Origin: Planctomycetota bacterium
Lineage (GTDB): Bacteria; Planctomycetota; UBA11346
Assembly (NCBI GenBank): GCA_007695355.1
Contig: REDX01000193.1
Coordinates: forward strand, 1 to 34,194
Direction: 5' to 3'
DNA: 34,194 nt
In this document: positions 7,460 to 15,471 of the stretch, in pieces
How the letters are laid out: each line of letters opens with the position of its first letter
Position numbering within the stretch: the first letter of the stretch is position 1
The notes under the pieces: model-generated
The model's input: the letters and a program-made list of their open reading frames with translations, nothing else
The model's database searches: none
Told to the model about the DNA's origin: nothing
Translations under genes and position numbers: made by a program

Positions 7460-8723
7460 AGTCACCAACCCGCTACGCGAAGAAGTTGACCGCCTCTGCA
7501 GCGTTTCCCGCCCTGCCGCTGCAGCGGTTGCCGCCGCCAGCGATAGCGATCGCGTGGCCGCCCTTGAAGCCTGCGCCCAAGCCATCGAAGCCGATGTCAG
7601 CTCCATTCTCAGTGCCAACGCCAAGGATCTCAGCGAGGCCGCTGCTAATCATCTCTCGTCGGCCATGGTCGACCGGCTTAAACTCGATGAGCGCCGCTTA
7701 GCCAGTATCGTTGCCGATCTGCGCGCGGTTGCCAGCCAACCCGACCCGGTGGGGCGCATTCGCGAGCAGCGCCTGATTAGCCAGGGGCTGCGCCTGGAAA
7801 AAGTTAGCGTCCCCCTCGGTGTTATTGCCGTCATCTTTGAGAGCCGGCCCAATGTCACCGTCGACTGCGCCGCCCTTTGCCTGCGCTCGGGTAATGGCTG
7901 TATTTTGCGCGGCGGCCGCGAGGCAGTGCATTCCAATCGCGCCCTGGTCACCGCCTTGCGCAAAGGCCTTGCAAACTCCAGCCTGCCAGTGGATAGCGTG
8001 CAGCTCGTAATGGAGCAAGACCGCGCCCTGGTGCCCCTACTGCTGGCCCGCGACGATGCCATTGATCTGGTTATCCCCCGCGGTGGCGAAGGCTTGATCC
8101 GTTCGGTTTGCGAAGTTTCACGTATTCCCGTAGTAAAGCATGATAAGGGTGTATGCTCGCTTTATGTCCATCGCGAAGCTGATCTCGCCATGGCCATCGA
8201 ATTAATTCTGAATGCCAAGGTTCAGCGGCCCGGAGTGTGCAATGCCATCGAGAACCTGCTCATCGATGCGGCAATTCTTGAGAGCCATCTACCTGCAATC
8301 GCCAAGGCTCTCCTTGCCGCCGGCGTGGAACTGCGCTGCGACGAGCGCTGTCTGCCCATGGTGCCGGAGGCCAAGCCAGCCAGCGAAGAGGATTGGGGCA
8401 CCGAATATTTAGACCTGATCCTCTCCATCGCCTGTGTCGATGACGTCGATGACGCCATCGTCTTCACCAATCACCACGGCAGTCACCACTCCGATGGTAT
8501 TATTACCGGCAACGCAATGATTGCCGAGCGCTACCTCAGACTGGTGGACAGCGCCGCCGTTTATCACAATGCCAGCACCCGCTTCACCGATGGCGGCCAG
8601 TTTGGCCTGGGCGCCGAGGTGGGCATTAGCACCAACCGCCTCCATGCCCGCGGGCCGATGGGTATTGAAGAACTCTGTACCTATAAATTCGTCGTTCGTG
8701 GCGAGGGCCAGGCGCGGACCTAA
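7452..8723 (+). CDS. proA: Gamma-glutamyl phosphate reductase ProA
   Basis: Second enzyme of proline synthesis: NADPH-dependent reduction of gamma-glutamyl phosphate to glutamate semialdehyde. It belongs to the aldehyde dehydrogenase superfamily. Motifs: FESRPNVTVDCAALCLRSGN, ILRGGREA, the KHDKGVCSLYVH segment, catalytic Cys in QRPGVCNAIENLL, and the C-terminal TNRLHARGPMGIEELCTYK. At 423 aa the length is typical. ATG 7452 has a strong GGAGG (7442-7446). The upstream gene overlaps by 8 bp. No proB is visible in the window, so glutamate kinase must be elsewhere. One base separates the stop from the next ATG. Confidence 0.96.
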   Translation: MSEVTNPLREEVDRLCSVSRPAAAAVAAASDSDRVAALEACAQAIEADVSSILSANAKDLSEAAANHLSSAMVDRLKLDERRLASIVADLRAVASQPDPVGRIREQRLISQGLRLEKVSVPLGVIAVIFESRPNVTVDCAALCLRSGNGCILRGGREAVHSNRALVTALRKGLANSSLPVDSVQLVMEQDRALVPLLLARDDAIDLVIPRGGEGLIRSVCEVSRIPVVKHDKGVCSLYVHREADLAMAIELILNAKVQRPGVCNAIENLLIDAAILESHLPAIAKALLAAGVELRCDERCLPMVPEAKPASEEDWGTEYLDLILSIACVDDVDDAIVFTNHHGSHHSDGIITGNAMIAERYLRLVDSAAVYHNASTRFTDGGQFGLGAEVGISTNRLHARGPMGIEELCTYKFVVRGEGQART

Positions 8724-8724
8724 A

Positions 8725-9537
8725 ATGACGGCCATCCACCCCGGCGAGGCATATGCGGCGCAACTACTGGCGATTATCCAGGCCCCCGGCGCCGAGGCTA
8801 AGGATCAGCTACTGGCCTCGTGCCGCCCGCCCCTTGCCAACCAGATTTGGCAGCTGCCAAAACTCCCCAGTCGGCCAGGCCGCGAGGACTGGCTGCGCGA
8901 GGGTAAGCCGCCGCGCCGCCGCCGCGGTCTGCAGCACCCCAATTCGCGGGCCCAGTTCCTGCACGCGATTTGGCATATAGAAGTCTCTGCCATTGATCTC
9001 GCCGTGCTCTGCTCCCTCTCGGGAGCGGGAATGCCCGAAGATTTCCACGCCGAACAATTGCGCATCGCCCGCGAAGAAGCCGCCCATGCCGCCCTGGTGG
9101 CGGCGCGGCTAGAGGCACTGGGCCACCCTCCAGGTAGAGACCCGGTGCATTTCCGCCTCTGGGAAGCCGCCTGTGCCTGCCGCAATCTGGGCGAGCACTT
9201 AGTGGTCATCCCCCGTTTTCTTGAAGCCCGCGGCTTAGATGTCAACGCCGATCTGCTACCTCGCATCCTTGCCTACGACGAGGCAAGCCATGCCGTGCTG
9301 AACCGCATTTACCAAGATGAAATTGGTCATGTCGCCAGCGGAACCCGTTGGCATCATTATTGGTGCACAAGACAGGGACTGCAGGCCGAAGAGCATTTTC
9401 GCCAGGTCATCGAAGAGCATGCCCTCCTCCGCCATCCATCGCCCGCCCCCCTCGACCATGCTGGCCGACGGGCCGCCGGCTTTAGCACCCAAGAGCTGGA
9501 CTGCCTCCAGCCATCAGCAGGAGGAAACGCGCCATGA
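8725..9537 (+). CDS. DUF455 family ferritin-like protein
   Basis: 270 aa, PF04305 (DUF455), a ferritin-like four-helix family predicted to bind a di-metal centre; biochemical role unknown. Family features: FLHAIWHIEVSAIDL near residue 80, REEAAHAALVAARLEALGH, then RFLEARGLDVNADLL and the C-terminal DEASHAVLNRIYQDEIGHVA followed by GTRWHHYWC. The repeated Glu and ExxH positions are the candidate metal ligands. The start ATG 8725 follows the proA stop by one base, which suggests coupling. Its stop overlaps the DUF502 start (ATGA). A basic KPPRRRRG stretch lies in the N-terminal third. Family assignment is firm; function is not. Confidence 0.85.
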   Translation: MTAIHPGEAYAAQLLAIIQAPGAEAKDQLLASCRPPLANQIWQLPKLPSRPGREDWLREGKPPRRRRGLQHPNSRAQFLHAIWHIEVSAIDLAVLCSLSGAGMPEDFHAEQLRIAREEAAHAALVAARLEALGHPPGRDPVHFRLWEAACACRNLGEHLVVIPRFLEARGLDVNADLLPRILAYDEASHAVLNRIYQDEIGHVASGTRWHHYWCTRQGLQAEEHFRQVIEEHALLRHPSPAPLDHAGRRAAGFSTQELDCLQPSAGGNAP

Positions 9538-10157
9538 AAGCCATTTCGGCCATATTCTTTAAGGGTTTAGCTGCAGTCCTGCCTGCGGTGGTCACCATTG
9601 GTATCCTGGTCTGGCTTGGCATGACCAGCGAGCGTTGGGTTGGCGGTATTTTCCGCCATTATCTCGGCGATTGGTATCTCCCGGGCATGGGTCTGATTTT
9701 CACTGTCCTTGGCATCTTCCTCGTCGGCCTTCTCGTTCAGGCCTACCTTGTTCGCCAATTATTCGCTGTCGGCGAGGGCCTTCTCTCGCGCATACCCCTG
9801 GTAAAAACCATCTATTCTTCGGTCCAAGATCTGATGTCCTTTATTGCCCGCTCACGCGATAACGAAGGGCAAAAGGTGGTCATGGTTGAAATCAGCTTTG
9901 GCGATTTTACGGGAAAATTTATGGGCTTCATTACCCGCGAAGACTATACCAACCTTCCCGAAGGCATTGGTGGCGATGATTGCGTCACCGTTTATCTGCC
10001 GATGAGTTATCAGATTGGCGGCTACGCCATTGTCATTCCACGCTCACGTATCACTCCCCTCGACCTCAGCGTCGAAGCGGGAATGCGTTATGCGATTACC
10101 GCCGGGGTAACCACCAGCGGCATGGGAACGCCGCCTAACCCCCAGCCACCCCAATAA
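9534..10157 (+). CDS. DUF502 family membrane protein
   Basis: 207 aa, PF04367 (DUF502), an uncharacterised inner-membrane family. Two N-terminal membrane segments are visible (about residues 8-30 and 48-74), then the conserved stretch RIPLVKTIYSSVQDLMSFI and a soluble beta-rich region ending in the family-typical GGYAIVIPRSRITPLDLSVE followed by AGMRYAITAGV. ATG 9534 overlaps the DUF455 stop (ATGA) and has AGGAGG a few bases upstream. The C-terminal tail (PPNPQPPQ) is encoded in DNA that also encodes, on the other strand, the C-terminus of FliR: the two 3' ends overlap by 23 bp. No function is assigned in this family to my knowledge. Confidence 0.85.
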   Translation: MKAISAIFFKGLAAVLPAVVTIGILVWLGMTSERWVGGIFRHYLGDWYLPGMGLIFTVLGIFLVGLLVQAYLVRQLFAVGEGLLSRIPLVKTIYSSVQDLMSFIARSRDNEGQKVVMVEISFGDFTGKFMGFITREDYTNLPEGIGGDDCVTVYLPMSYQIGGYAIVIPRSRITPLDLSVEAGMRYAITAGVTTSGMGTPPNPQPPQ

Positions 10158-10923
10158 AGGCGAAGGTGAACTGTTGGGCCATATTCAAGATGACCCCCAT
10201 AAACGTAATCACTGCCGGCATCGCTACCGTAATCAAGGCCATAGTGGTTAAAATTTTCACCGCAAAGGTAATGTGGAGAATATTAATCTGAGGTACAGCC
10301 CGGGCGATCACCCCCTCGGATACCGTAATCGCCAAAACCGCAGCCTCCAGGGGCAGGGCAATGGTTAGAGCAATAATATAAGTTTGCTGGAGTCCTTGAT
10401 GCACCACCTCCCCAAAATGGGGGCCCAGGGCCAGCCCACCAATGGGAATAAAGACAAAAGACTGGGCGAATATAGCGATTAAGGCCAGATGCATATTCAA
10501 GACAAAAAATAGTAGCGCGATGGTGGTGAAAAAGAGTGCCCCTAAAGGCCCTTCCATCGTCCCGGCGTCGGGATTGAAAAACTCTGCGGCGGCAAACCCA
10601 GCGGTTCGCCCTACCAAATCTCCGGCAAAACGGGCGGCTTCCAAAAATAGGCCAAAGCAAAAACCGATGGCCAAACCCGTCACCACCTCCTTAACCAAGG
10701 CCAATGGATAAAACGGCCCGGGGATTCCTTGCTGAAATTCCGGCCCCAAGGAGGGCATAATGGCAATGGTCAGGGCCAAAGTAATCAGCGCCTTCACCTG
10801 AAAGGGCACCTGTCCACCACCAAGGATCGGTGCTGTAACAAAGATGGCTCCGATACGGGCGAAAACCAGCGATGCTGGAGCCACATAGTCGGCTAAACCA
10901 ATGATACCCTCAATCGGATCCAT
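10135..10923 (-). CDS. fliR: Flagellar export gate protein FliR
   Basis: 262-aa integral membrane component of the flagellar type III export gate (FliP5-FliQ4-FliR1 complex). Family signs: RIGAIFVTAPILGGGQVPFQ near the N-terminus, LVKEVVTGLAIGFCFGLFLE, GRTAGFAAAEFFNPDAG, and several membrane helices up to FMGVILNMAQQF. Length and hydrophobicity are normal. It is the last gene of the minus-strand kinase-fliO-fliP-fliQ-fliR run, beginning 27 bp after fliQ. No flhB follows; the convergent DUF502 gene overlaps its 3' end by 23 bp. Non-flagellar type III homologues (SctT) exist, but the FliO neighbour indicates flagella. Confidence 0.94.
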   Translation of the reverse strand: MDPIEGIIGLADYVAPASLVFARIGAIFVTAPILGGGQVPFQVKALITLALTIAIMPSLGPEFQQGIPGPFYPLALVKEVVTGLAIGFCFGLFLEAARFAGDLVGRTAGFAAAEFFNPDAGTMEGPLGALFFTTIALLFFVLNMHLALIAIFAQSFVFIPIGGLALGPHFGEVVHQGLQQTYIIALTIALPLEAAVLAITVSEGVIARAVPQINILHITFAVKILTTMALITVAMPAVITFMGVILNMAQQFTFAFIGVAGG

Positions 10924-10950
10924 AGGACAATCTGATCCCGTAAGCGGTGA

Positions 10951-11223
10951 TCACATAGCCCCATAAGCCGGAAGCGCGGCGAAGAGATCAATACTGTAAT
11001 CAATAAGTAGACGCAGCATGTAATTACCGGCAAAGATAAGGATGAGCACTACCGCTAGAATTTTTGGTACAAAGGCCAGGGTTTGTTCCTGAATCGAGGT
11101 AATGGCTTGAATCAGGCCCACCGTAAGACCGACAATGAGGGCAACCCCCAACGGCGGTAAAATAAGGATCGTGCACAAGCGCAGCATGTCTTGCAAGAGA
11201 TTCATTAAGATGTCAGGGCCCAT
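10951..11223 (-). CDS. fliQ: Flagellar export gate protein FliQ
   Basis: 90-aa two-helix membrane subunit of the flagellar export gate. The protein begins MGPDILMNLLQDMLRLC and contains the family core GLTVGLIQAITSIQEQTLAF followed by VPKI. The start at 11223 is preceded on the minus strand by AAGGAG with good spacing. An in-frame start at 11283 would add 20 residues overlapping fliP and is rejected. It lies 17 bp after fliP and 27 bp before fliR, the standard gene order. Confidence 0.95.
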   Translation of the reverse strand: MGPDILMNLLQDMLRLCTILILPPLGVALIVGLTVGLIQAITSIQEQTLAFVPKILAVVLILIFAGNYMLRLLIDYSIDLFAALPAYGAM

Positions 11224-11240
11224 GGCCGACTCCTTTATTC

Positions 11241-12122
11241 CTAGGCATAGGACGCCACCAAGCTGGCGACAAGCAAAGTCCACCCATCAACCAGGACGAA
11301 TAATAAAACTTTGAAAGGTAGAGAAATCATAACTGGCGGCAGCATCATCATACCCAAAGCCATAAGGATGGCGGCGATGACGAGATCAATCACGATGAAA
11401 GGCAAAAATATAATAAACCCCATCTGAAATGCGGTCTTTAACTCTGAGGTGATAAAGGCCGGGACCAGTACCAAAAAACCAACATCATCAATGGACTCAG
11501 GTCGTTCGCCCCCACTTATATTGATAAACAATGCAAGATCACTCTTGCGAGTATGGCGCACCATAAACTGTCGAATCTCGTTGGTAGCACGGTCCAGGGC
11601 CACCTGCTCGCTAATTTCCTCGCGTAGATAGGGCTGCAATGCCTCATCGTTAATCGCCTGAAACTGCGGCGCCATGACAAATAAAGTTAGAAAAAGGGAA
11701 AGCCCAAGTAGCACTTGGTTAGGGGGAAGGGTTTGCGTGCCTAGAGCGCGTCGAACAAATCCAAGGACAATAATAATCCGCGTAAAGCTGGTCATTAACA
11801 TGAGAAATGCCGGGGCCACCGAGAGCACGGTGATGAGTAGAAGAATCTTTACCGCATTTGAGGTGCCCTGGCGCTCGCCGCCACCAACTTCAATGACGAT
11901 ACGACCAGGCGCATCTCCGGCTAAGGCGCCAATCGGATCATTGCCGTCGGTGGTAATAATTGCCGCGCCGGTGGCATTGCCTTCCGTGCTATCCACGTTA
12001 ACCAACTCGCCATCACCAGCCCCCCCCACCTCAACCACATTGGGGATTTCCGCCGTCCAACCGGTGGCAGCGCTAAGGGATAATACGACAAGCACAGCCA
12101 AACGGGCCAGATAAACGATCAT
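11241..12122 (-). CDS. fliP: Flagellar export gate protein FliP
   Basis: 293-aa core of the flagellar type III export gate. A signal peptide (about residues 1-23, ending near TGWTA) and an 80-residue acidic, low-complexity linker precede the conserved region. Family motifs: MTSFTRIIIVLGFVRRALGT, LPPNQVLLGLSLFLTLFVMA, FLVLVPAFITSELKTAFQMG, and MMMLPPVMISLPFKVLLFVL followed by VDGW. The linker (GNATGAAIITTDGND region) makes it about 40 residues longer than common FliP proteins of about 250 aa. The start overlaps the fliO stop by 4 bp. Identity is secure; the meaning of the extended periplasmic N-terminus is unknown. Confidence 0.96.
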   Translation of the reverse strand: MIVYLARLAVLVVLSLSAATGWTAEIPNVVEVGGAGDGELVNVDSTEGNATGAAIITTDGNDPIGALAGDAPGRIVIEVGGGERQGTSNAVKILLLITVLSVAPAFLMLMTSFTRIIIVLGFVRRALGTQTLPPNQVLLGLSLFLTLFVMAPQFQAINDEALQPYLREEISEQVALDRATNEIRQFMVRHTRKSDLALFINISGGERPESIDDVGFLVLVPAFITSELKTAFQMGFIIFLPFIVIDLVIAAILMALGMMMLPPVMISLPFKVLLFVLVDGWTLLVASLVASYA

Positions 12123-12811
12123 GAAGAACGCCCACCCTTAAGCATGCGCTGCAAACGCTGACGAAAATCATCAACCCCCCGAACTGGATCCTCAACGGGA
12201 GCCGATGCTTCCTTGGCCGATTCAGCATGACCAAGATTCCCATCAGACACGGAGGTTGGAACGGCAGCAAGTCCAGAATCATAAACTCCAGGGCCAGGCT
12301 CAAGCAACCCTACGCTGGCGGCCTTCTCATCGGAGGAAGTTGCCGGAATCGTCGCTAGGGCGGCGAGGTGATGGTCATTGTGGCCGACCAGCACCATTTG
12401 CGAACCCACGCGGATCAAACTGACCGCTCGCTTCGGTCCCAGACTGAGACTTTCAATGACCTCTAAATGGCTACCGCGCTGTCCTGGCAAACGACGATGA
12501 AGGCCAGAACGACGAACCAGCCAAGCCAAGGTGAGCGCAAGGGCGATGACAACCGCTAGGCCGAGGGTCATACGCAGGATTGAAGCCCCGACTTGGCCGC
12601 TTTCAGCGGGCTGCGAGCGGCCATCGGGTGAGCTGGAGAAACCCCCGCGCTGGCTTGCCCGCTCCCATTCGGAATCGGTAAAGAGGGGCTCGGCCTCGGC
12701 GGCGCCTAGGGCTAGGAGGCCAGCGCATAAGGCGAGGACTGTCGCACATCGCAACAGAGACGACAGGAATGGCGACAACCAGGAAAGGGAAATGTTATGA
12801 AGGGTCTGCAC
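12119..12811 (-). CDS. fliO: Flagellar biosynthesis protein FliO
   Basis: FliO assists assembly of the FliP ring. A hydrophobic leader (LSPFLSSLLRCATVLALCAG, then LLALGAAEA) is followed by a periplasmic linker, a membrane helix (ILRMTLGLAVVIALALTLAW), and the cytosolic FliO core HLEVIESLSLGPKRAVSLIR followed by VGSQMVLVGHNDHHL. The C-terminal tail ends with FRQRLQRMLKGG, as in many FliO proteins. The start is uncertain: the frame opens at ATG 12910 (263 aa), GTG 12811 (230 aa, used here) or TTG 12778 (219 aa, directly before the leader), and none has a convincing Shine-Dalgarno. The extra 33 residues from 12910 are Cys-rich. It lies downstream of the kinase gene and overlaps fliP by 4 bp. Confidence 0.85.
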   Translation of the reverse strand: MQTLHNISLSWLSPFLSSLLRCATVLALCAGLLALGAAEAEPLFTDSEWERASQRGGFSSSPDGRSQPAESGQVGASILRMTLGLAVVIALALTLAWLVRRSGLHRRLPGQRGSHLEVIESLSLGPKRAVSLIRVGSQMVLVGHNDHHLAALATIPATSSDEKAASVGLLEPGPGVYDSGLAAVPTSVSDGNLGHAESAKEASAPVEDPVRGVDDFRQRLQRMLKGGRSS

Positions 12812-12999
12812 GCATGGATAAGAGCAGATCCCGTGCCAGTCTCCCCCTGCACGCCGATGGCAGAGCTCAAAGGCTTGGATTTGGCTTGGACACTCAGGGC
12901 AAGGCGGCATTGCGTGACCATCGACGCCATATGCGCAAGCGCGCCATGGGCCTTATGCTGCGTCACATGAAATCTGGGAAAACTGCCTTTGTTTAAGCC

Positions 13000-13905
13000 T
13001 TAAGGTTGTTTTTTCCCTGCTTCCTGCTGCTTAAGCGTATGCAAGAAATTACTTAATTCAGAAGGCTTTTGGTAGCGCCCAGAACCAAAGTGCTTGGCCA
13101 GTTGATGACTCATCGCCTGGGCGTCGAAAGGCCGAGCATCGGGGTCATGGGAACAGGCGCGATCAATAATCAGTGTAAGATCCCGGGGCAAGCGGCTGAT
13201 GCGCTCGGAAATACTCCCCTTTTTATCTCCCACCACCTTGCGCAACTTAGAGGTAGCACCACTACCCTCAATCAATGCGCGACCGGTGAGGACATAGTGG
13301 GCGCAGGCACCAAGGGCATACACATCAGAGCGATAGCTGGGCTGAGCACCGCGCACCAACTCTGGTGCCATATAAGCAGGAGTGCCACTGATTTTACGAC
13401 GCCGTTTAAACCACCGGCCCAGCAAGCCGGGTTTCTCGTCAGCCCGACTGGCATTGCCGAAATCGACTAAATAGACATGATTATCGGCACCGAGGAGAAA
13501 ATTCTCCGGTTTCAGATCATTATGCAGGGTGCCGGTGGCGTGCAGGCTGCCAACCAGTTTAATCATTTCCACGAGGGCGGTGACCTTATCAAAAAGCACA
13601 TTCTCTGCGATTAGGCGGTGCAGCGGATGGCCACGTACCAAGTCCATGACCAGGGCCGGACGACCATCAACCGAACCTTTCAACAGAACCCGGGGCACAC
13701 CGGCGATCTTCAAGCTTTTGAGGATGTCGAATTCCCGATCGAGACCGTCGATGGCTGAAGCATCGCCGGCGGCGGCCGGCTTTAAAAGTTTGATCGCTAC
13801 CGCATGGTCCTTTTCCCGGTGCTGACCGCGAAATACCTCAGCAAAGCCGCCCATGCCGATACGATCACCGATCACATAGGGGCCAATGGAAAGGGCTGAA
13901 ACCAT
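13000..13905 (-). CDS. Soluble Hanks-type Ser/Thr protein kinase
   Basis: 301-aa protein kinase with little beyond the catalytic domain and no membrane segment. Subdomains are visible in order: Gly-rich loop IGMGGFAEVFRG, VAIK lysine, catalytic loop LHNDLKPENFLL, VDFGNA (DFG), the APE region GTPAYMAPELV, YRSDVYALGACAHYVLTGRA, and the terminal Arg helix DPDARPFDA. Catalytic Asp, Asn, Lys and DFG are present, so activity is expected. The catalytic loop is HND rather than HRD, a non-RD type. A basic GRWFKRRRKISG segment fills the activation loop. The start at 13905 has TGAGGAAA upstream. The gene precedes fliO on the same strand and shares no other obvious partner, so regulation of flagellar export is a reasonable but unproven inference. 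Confidence 0.9.
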   Translation of the reverse strand: MVSALSIGPYVIGDRIGMGGFAEVFRGQHREKDHAVAIKLLKPAAAGDASAIDGLDREFDILKSLKIAGVPRVLLKGSVDGRPALVMDLVRGHPLHRLIAENVLFDKVTALVEMIKLVGSLHATGTLHNDLKPENFLLGADNHVYLVDFGNASRADEKPGLLGRWFKRRRKISGTPAYMAPELVRGAQPSYRSDVYALGACAHYVLTGRALIEGSGATSKLRKVVGDKKGSISERISRLPRDLTLIIDRACSHDPDARPFDAQAMSHQLAKHFGSGRYQKPSELSNFLHTLKQQEAGKKQP

Positions 13906-14252
13906 AAGATTTCCTCATAGCTCTATGAACTTGGGTATCGTCACCGGAAAAAGCATAGTTCCGCGCCCATAACCAGAGTCAAGGCCTGTAGACGGGATAG
14001 CGAACGCTGTGCGGGCAATCAATAGGGCGAGATCCCGAGAAATGGGTAGGTCAAGCAAAAAAATCAACCTCGCAAGTTTGCACGTTCAAGGTCAACTCCC
14101 TTTCAGATGACAAATCCTTGCCACCTCCAACCTGTGCACCCACGCGCCCCACAACACCGGGGGGACGCAAAGCTTGTCCTGAAAAGGGCAACCCGCTTCG
14201 CGGGACATGCTTTGTGTCGTCCTGCCCACAGCGCCGAAGGAGGGCTAGGAAG
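13906..14252. other. Divergent intergenic region, kinase/ackA
   Basis: 347 bp with no gene that I can support. It must carry the promoters for the minus-strand kinase-fliO operon and the plus-strand ackA-pta operon, but I could not identify convincing -35/-10 pairs. The right third contains the palindromic repeat described separately (14163-14222). The ackA ribosome-binding site AGGAAG lies directly before ATG 14253. Confidence 0.6.
14163..14222. repeat. Palindromic intergenic repeat, complete copy A
   Basis: Left arm GGACGCAAAGCTTGTCC (14163-14179). The right arm (14203-14222), reverse-complemented, reads GGACGACACAAAGCATGTCC, identical apart from a 3-base insertion and one mismatch. Between them CCCGC-TTC-GCGGG (14192-14204) forms a 5-bp hairpin with a 3-base loop. 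The whole unit could fold as a two-tier stem. The same core recurs near 21069-21205, 23201-23220 and probably 34093-34180. It sits 31 bp before ackA, so it would be in the ackA leader if transcription starts upstream of it. Confidence 0.75.
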
Positions 14253-15455
14253 ATGACGGAAGCCTGCGTATTGGTCTGCAATTGCGGATCGTCTTCCATC
14301 AAGTTTGCCCTGATTGTCAGTGGCCAAGAAACTCAGCCGCTCAGTGGCATTGCCGAGCGACTGGAGAGCCCCGAAGCCCGTATGCTCTGGACGCTTAATG
14401 GCAAGGCGCAGCAACAAGCGATCCCGGGGGCCGATCATGCCCAAGCCTTGGTCGCCCTGCTTACCGTACTTGAGGCTTACCCAGAACTGCAGCCGATGGC
14501 CGTCGGCCACCGTATTGTCCATGGCGGCGAGCACTTCACCCACTCGGCTCTTTTAGACGATAGCGTGCTCGCCCAGGTCGAAGCCTGTAGCCATCTTGCC
14601 CCCCTCCATAACCCGGCAAACCTGCTGGGAATTCAGGCGGCGCAGAAGGCCTTCCCCGAGTTGCCACAGGTTGGGGTGTTTGACACCGCCTTCCATCAAA
14701 GCATGCCAGCACGAGCCTATCGCTATCCAGTCCCGGAATCCTGGTACCGGGATCATGGGGTGCGCCGCTATGGCTTCCACGGTACCAGCCACCGCTTTGT
14801 CGGCAATTTGGCGCAGCAGCGCCTCGGTGGTGGCGATCTGGGCATCGTCACCGCCCACCTTGGCAATGGCTGCTCGGCCGCCGCCATACGCAACCAATGC
14901 TGCGTCGATACCACCATGGGCCTCACCCCCCTTGAGGGCCTAGTGATGGGCACCAGATCCGGTAATGTCGATCCGAGCATTTTCTCCTACATGGCCGAGC
15001 GCCTGCACTGCGGAGTCGACGAGATCACCCGCATCCTCAATAAAGAAAGCGGGCTTCTCGGCCTTTCCGGCGGTCTCGCCAGTGACATGCGAGAACTCGT
15101 CAACGCCGCCGAGGGCGGCCATGCCGGTGCACAGTTGGCAATTGACGTTTTCTGCTATCGCTTGGCGAAGGAAATCGCCGCCCTAGCAGTGGCCTGCGGG
15201 CGTTTCGATGGCCTTGTCTTTACCGGCGGAATTGGCGAAAACTCCCGCGGTATCCGCGCCCAGGTCTTGCAACATTTAAGCCTTCTCGGCTTGAGCGTCG
15301 ACGAGGAACGAAACCAGAGCAACGGTCGAGATAGCGCTTGGCTTATTACCACCGATGCCAGCCTGCCTGCCCTGGTTATCCCGACCAATGAAGAGTTGCA
15401 AATCGCCCGCGAGACGATGAGTGTGATTAACGCAGATGCTGCGTCTCAAGCATAG
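14253..15455 (+). CDS. ackA: Acetate kinase AckA
   Basis: 400-aa acetate kinase, interconverting acetate plus ATP and acetyl-phosphate plus ADP. ASKHA-fold motifs: VLVCNCGSSSIKFALI at the N-terminus, GHRIVHGGEHFT, the LAPLHNPANL block, VGVFDTAFHQSMP, YGFHGTSHRFV, VTAHLGNGCSAAAI, GLVMGTRSGNVDPSI, and FTGGIGENS. All key residues (catalytic Asp and Arg segments) look intact and the length is standard. The start ATG 14253 has AGGAAG immediately upstream; the open frame before it translates the palindromic repeat and is not protein-like. pta follows after 16 bp. Butyrate or propionate kinases are related, but the pta partner supports acetate. Confidence 0.96.
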   Translation: MTEACVLVCNCGSSSIKFALIVSGQETQPLSGIAERLESPEARMLWTLNGKAQQQAIPGADHAQALVALLTVLEAYPELQPMAVGHRIVHGGEHFTHSALLDDSVLAQVEACSHLAPLHNPANLLGIQAAQKAFPELPQVGVFDTAFHQSMPARAYRYPVPESWYRDHGVRRYGFHGTSHRFVGNLAQQRLGGGDLGIVTAHLGNGCSAAAIRNQCCVDTTMGLTPLEGLVMGTRSGNVDPSIFSYMAERLHCGVDEITRILNKESGLLGLSGGLASDMRELVNAAEGGHAGAQLAIDVFCYRLAKEIAALAVACGRFDGLVFTGGIGENSRGIRAQVLQHLSLLGLSVDEERNQSNGRDSAWLITTDASLPALVIPTNEELQIARETMSVINADAASQA

Positions 15456-15471
15456 CAGGAGAAACGAAACC

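Noticed and set aside
12814-12996. Small basic plus-strand frame antisense to the fliO 5' end
   Set aside because: It overlaps the fliO reading frame and the fliO-kinase gap, has no ribosome-binding site worth naming, and no recognisable domain; its Arg richness is what GC-rich antisense frames give.
14118-14252. In-frame 45-codon upstream extension of ackA
   Set aside because: It translates the palindromic repeat, has no AckA homology, and ATG 14253 has an AGGAAG and the correct family N-terminus.
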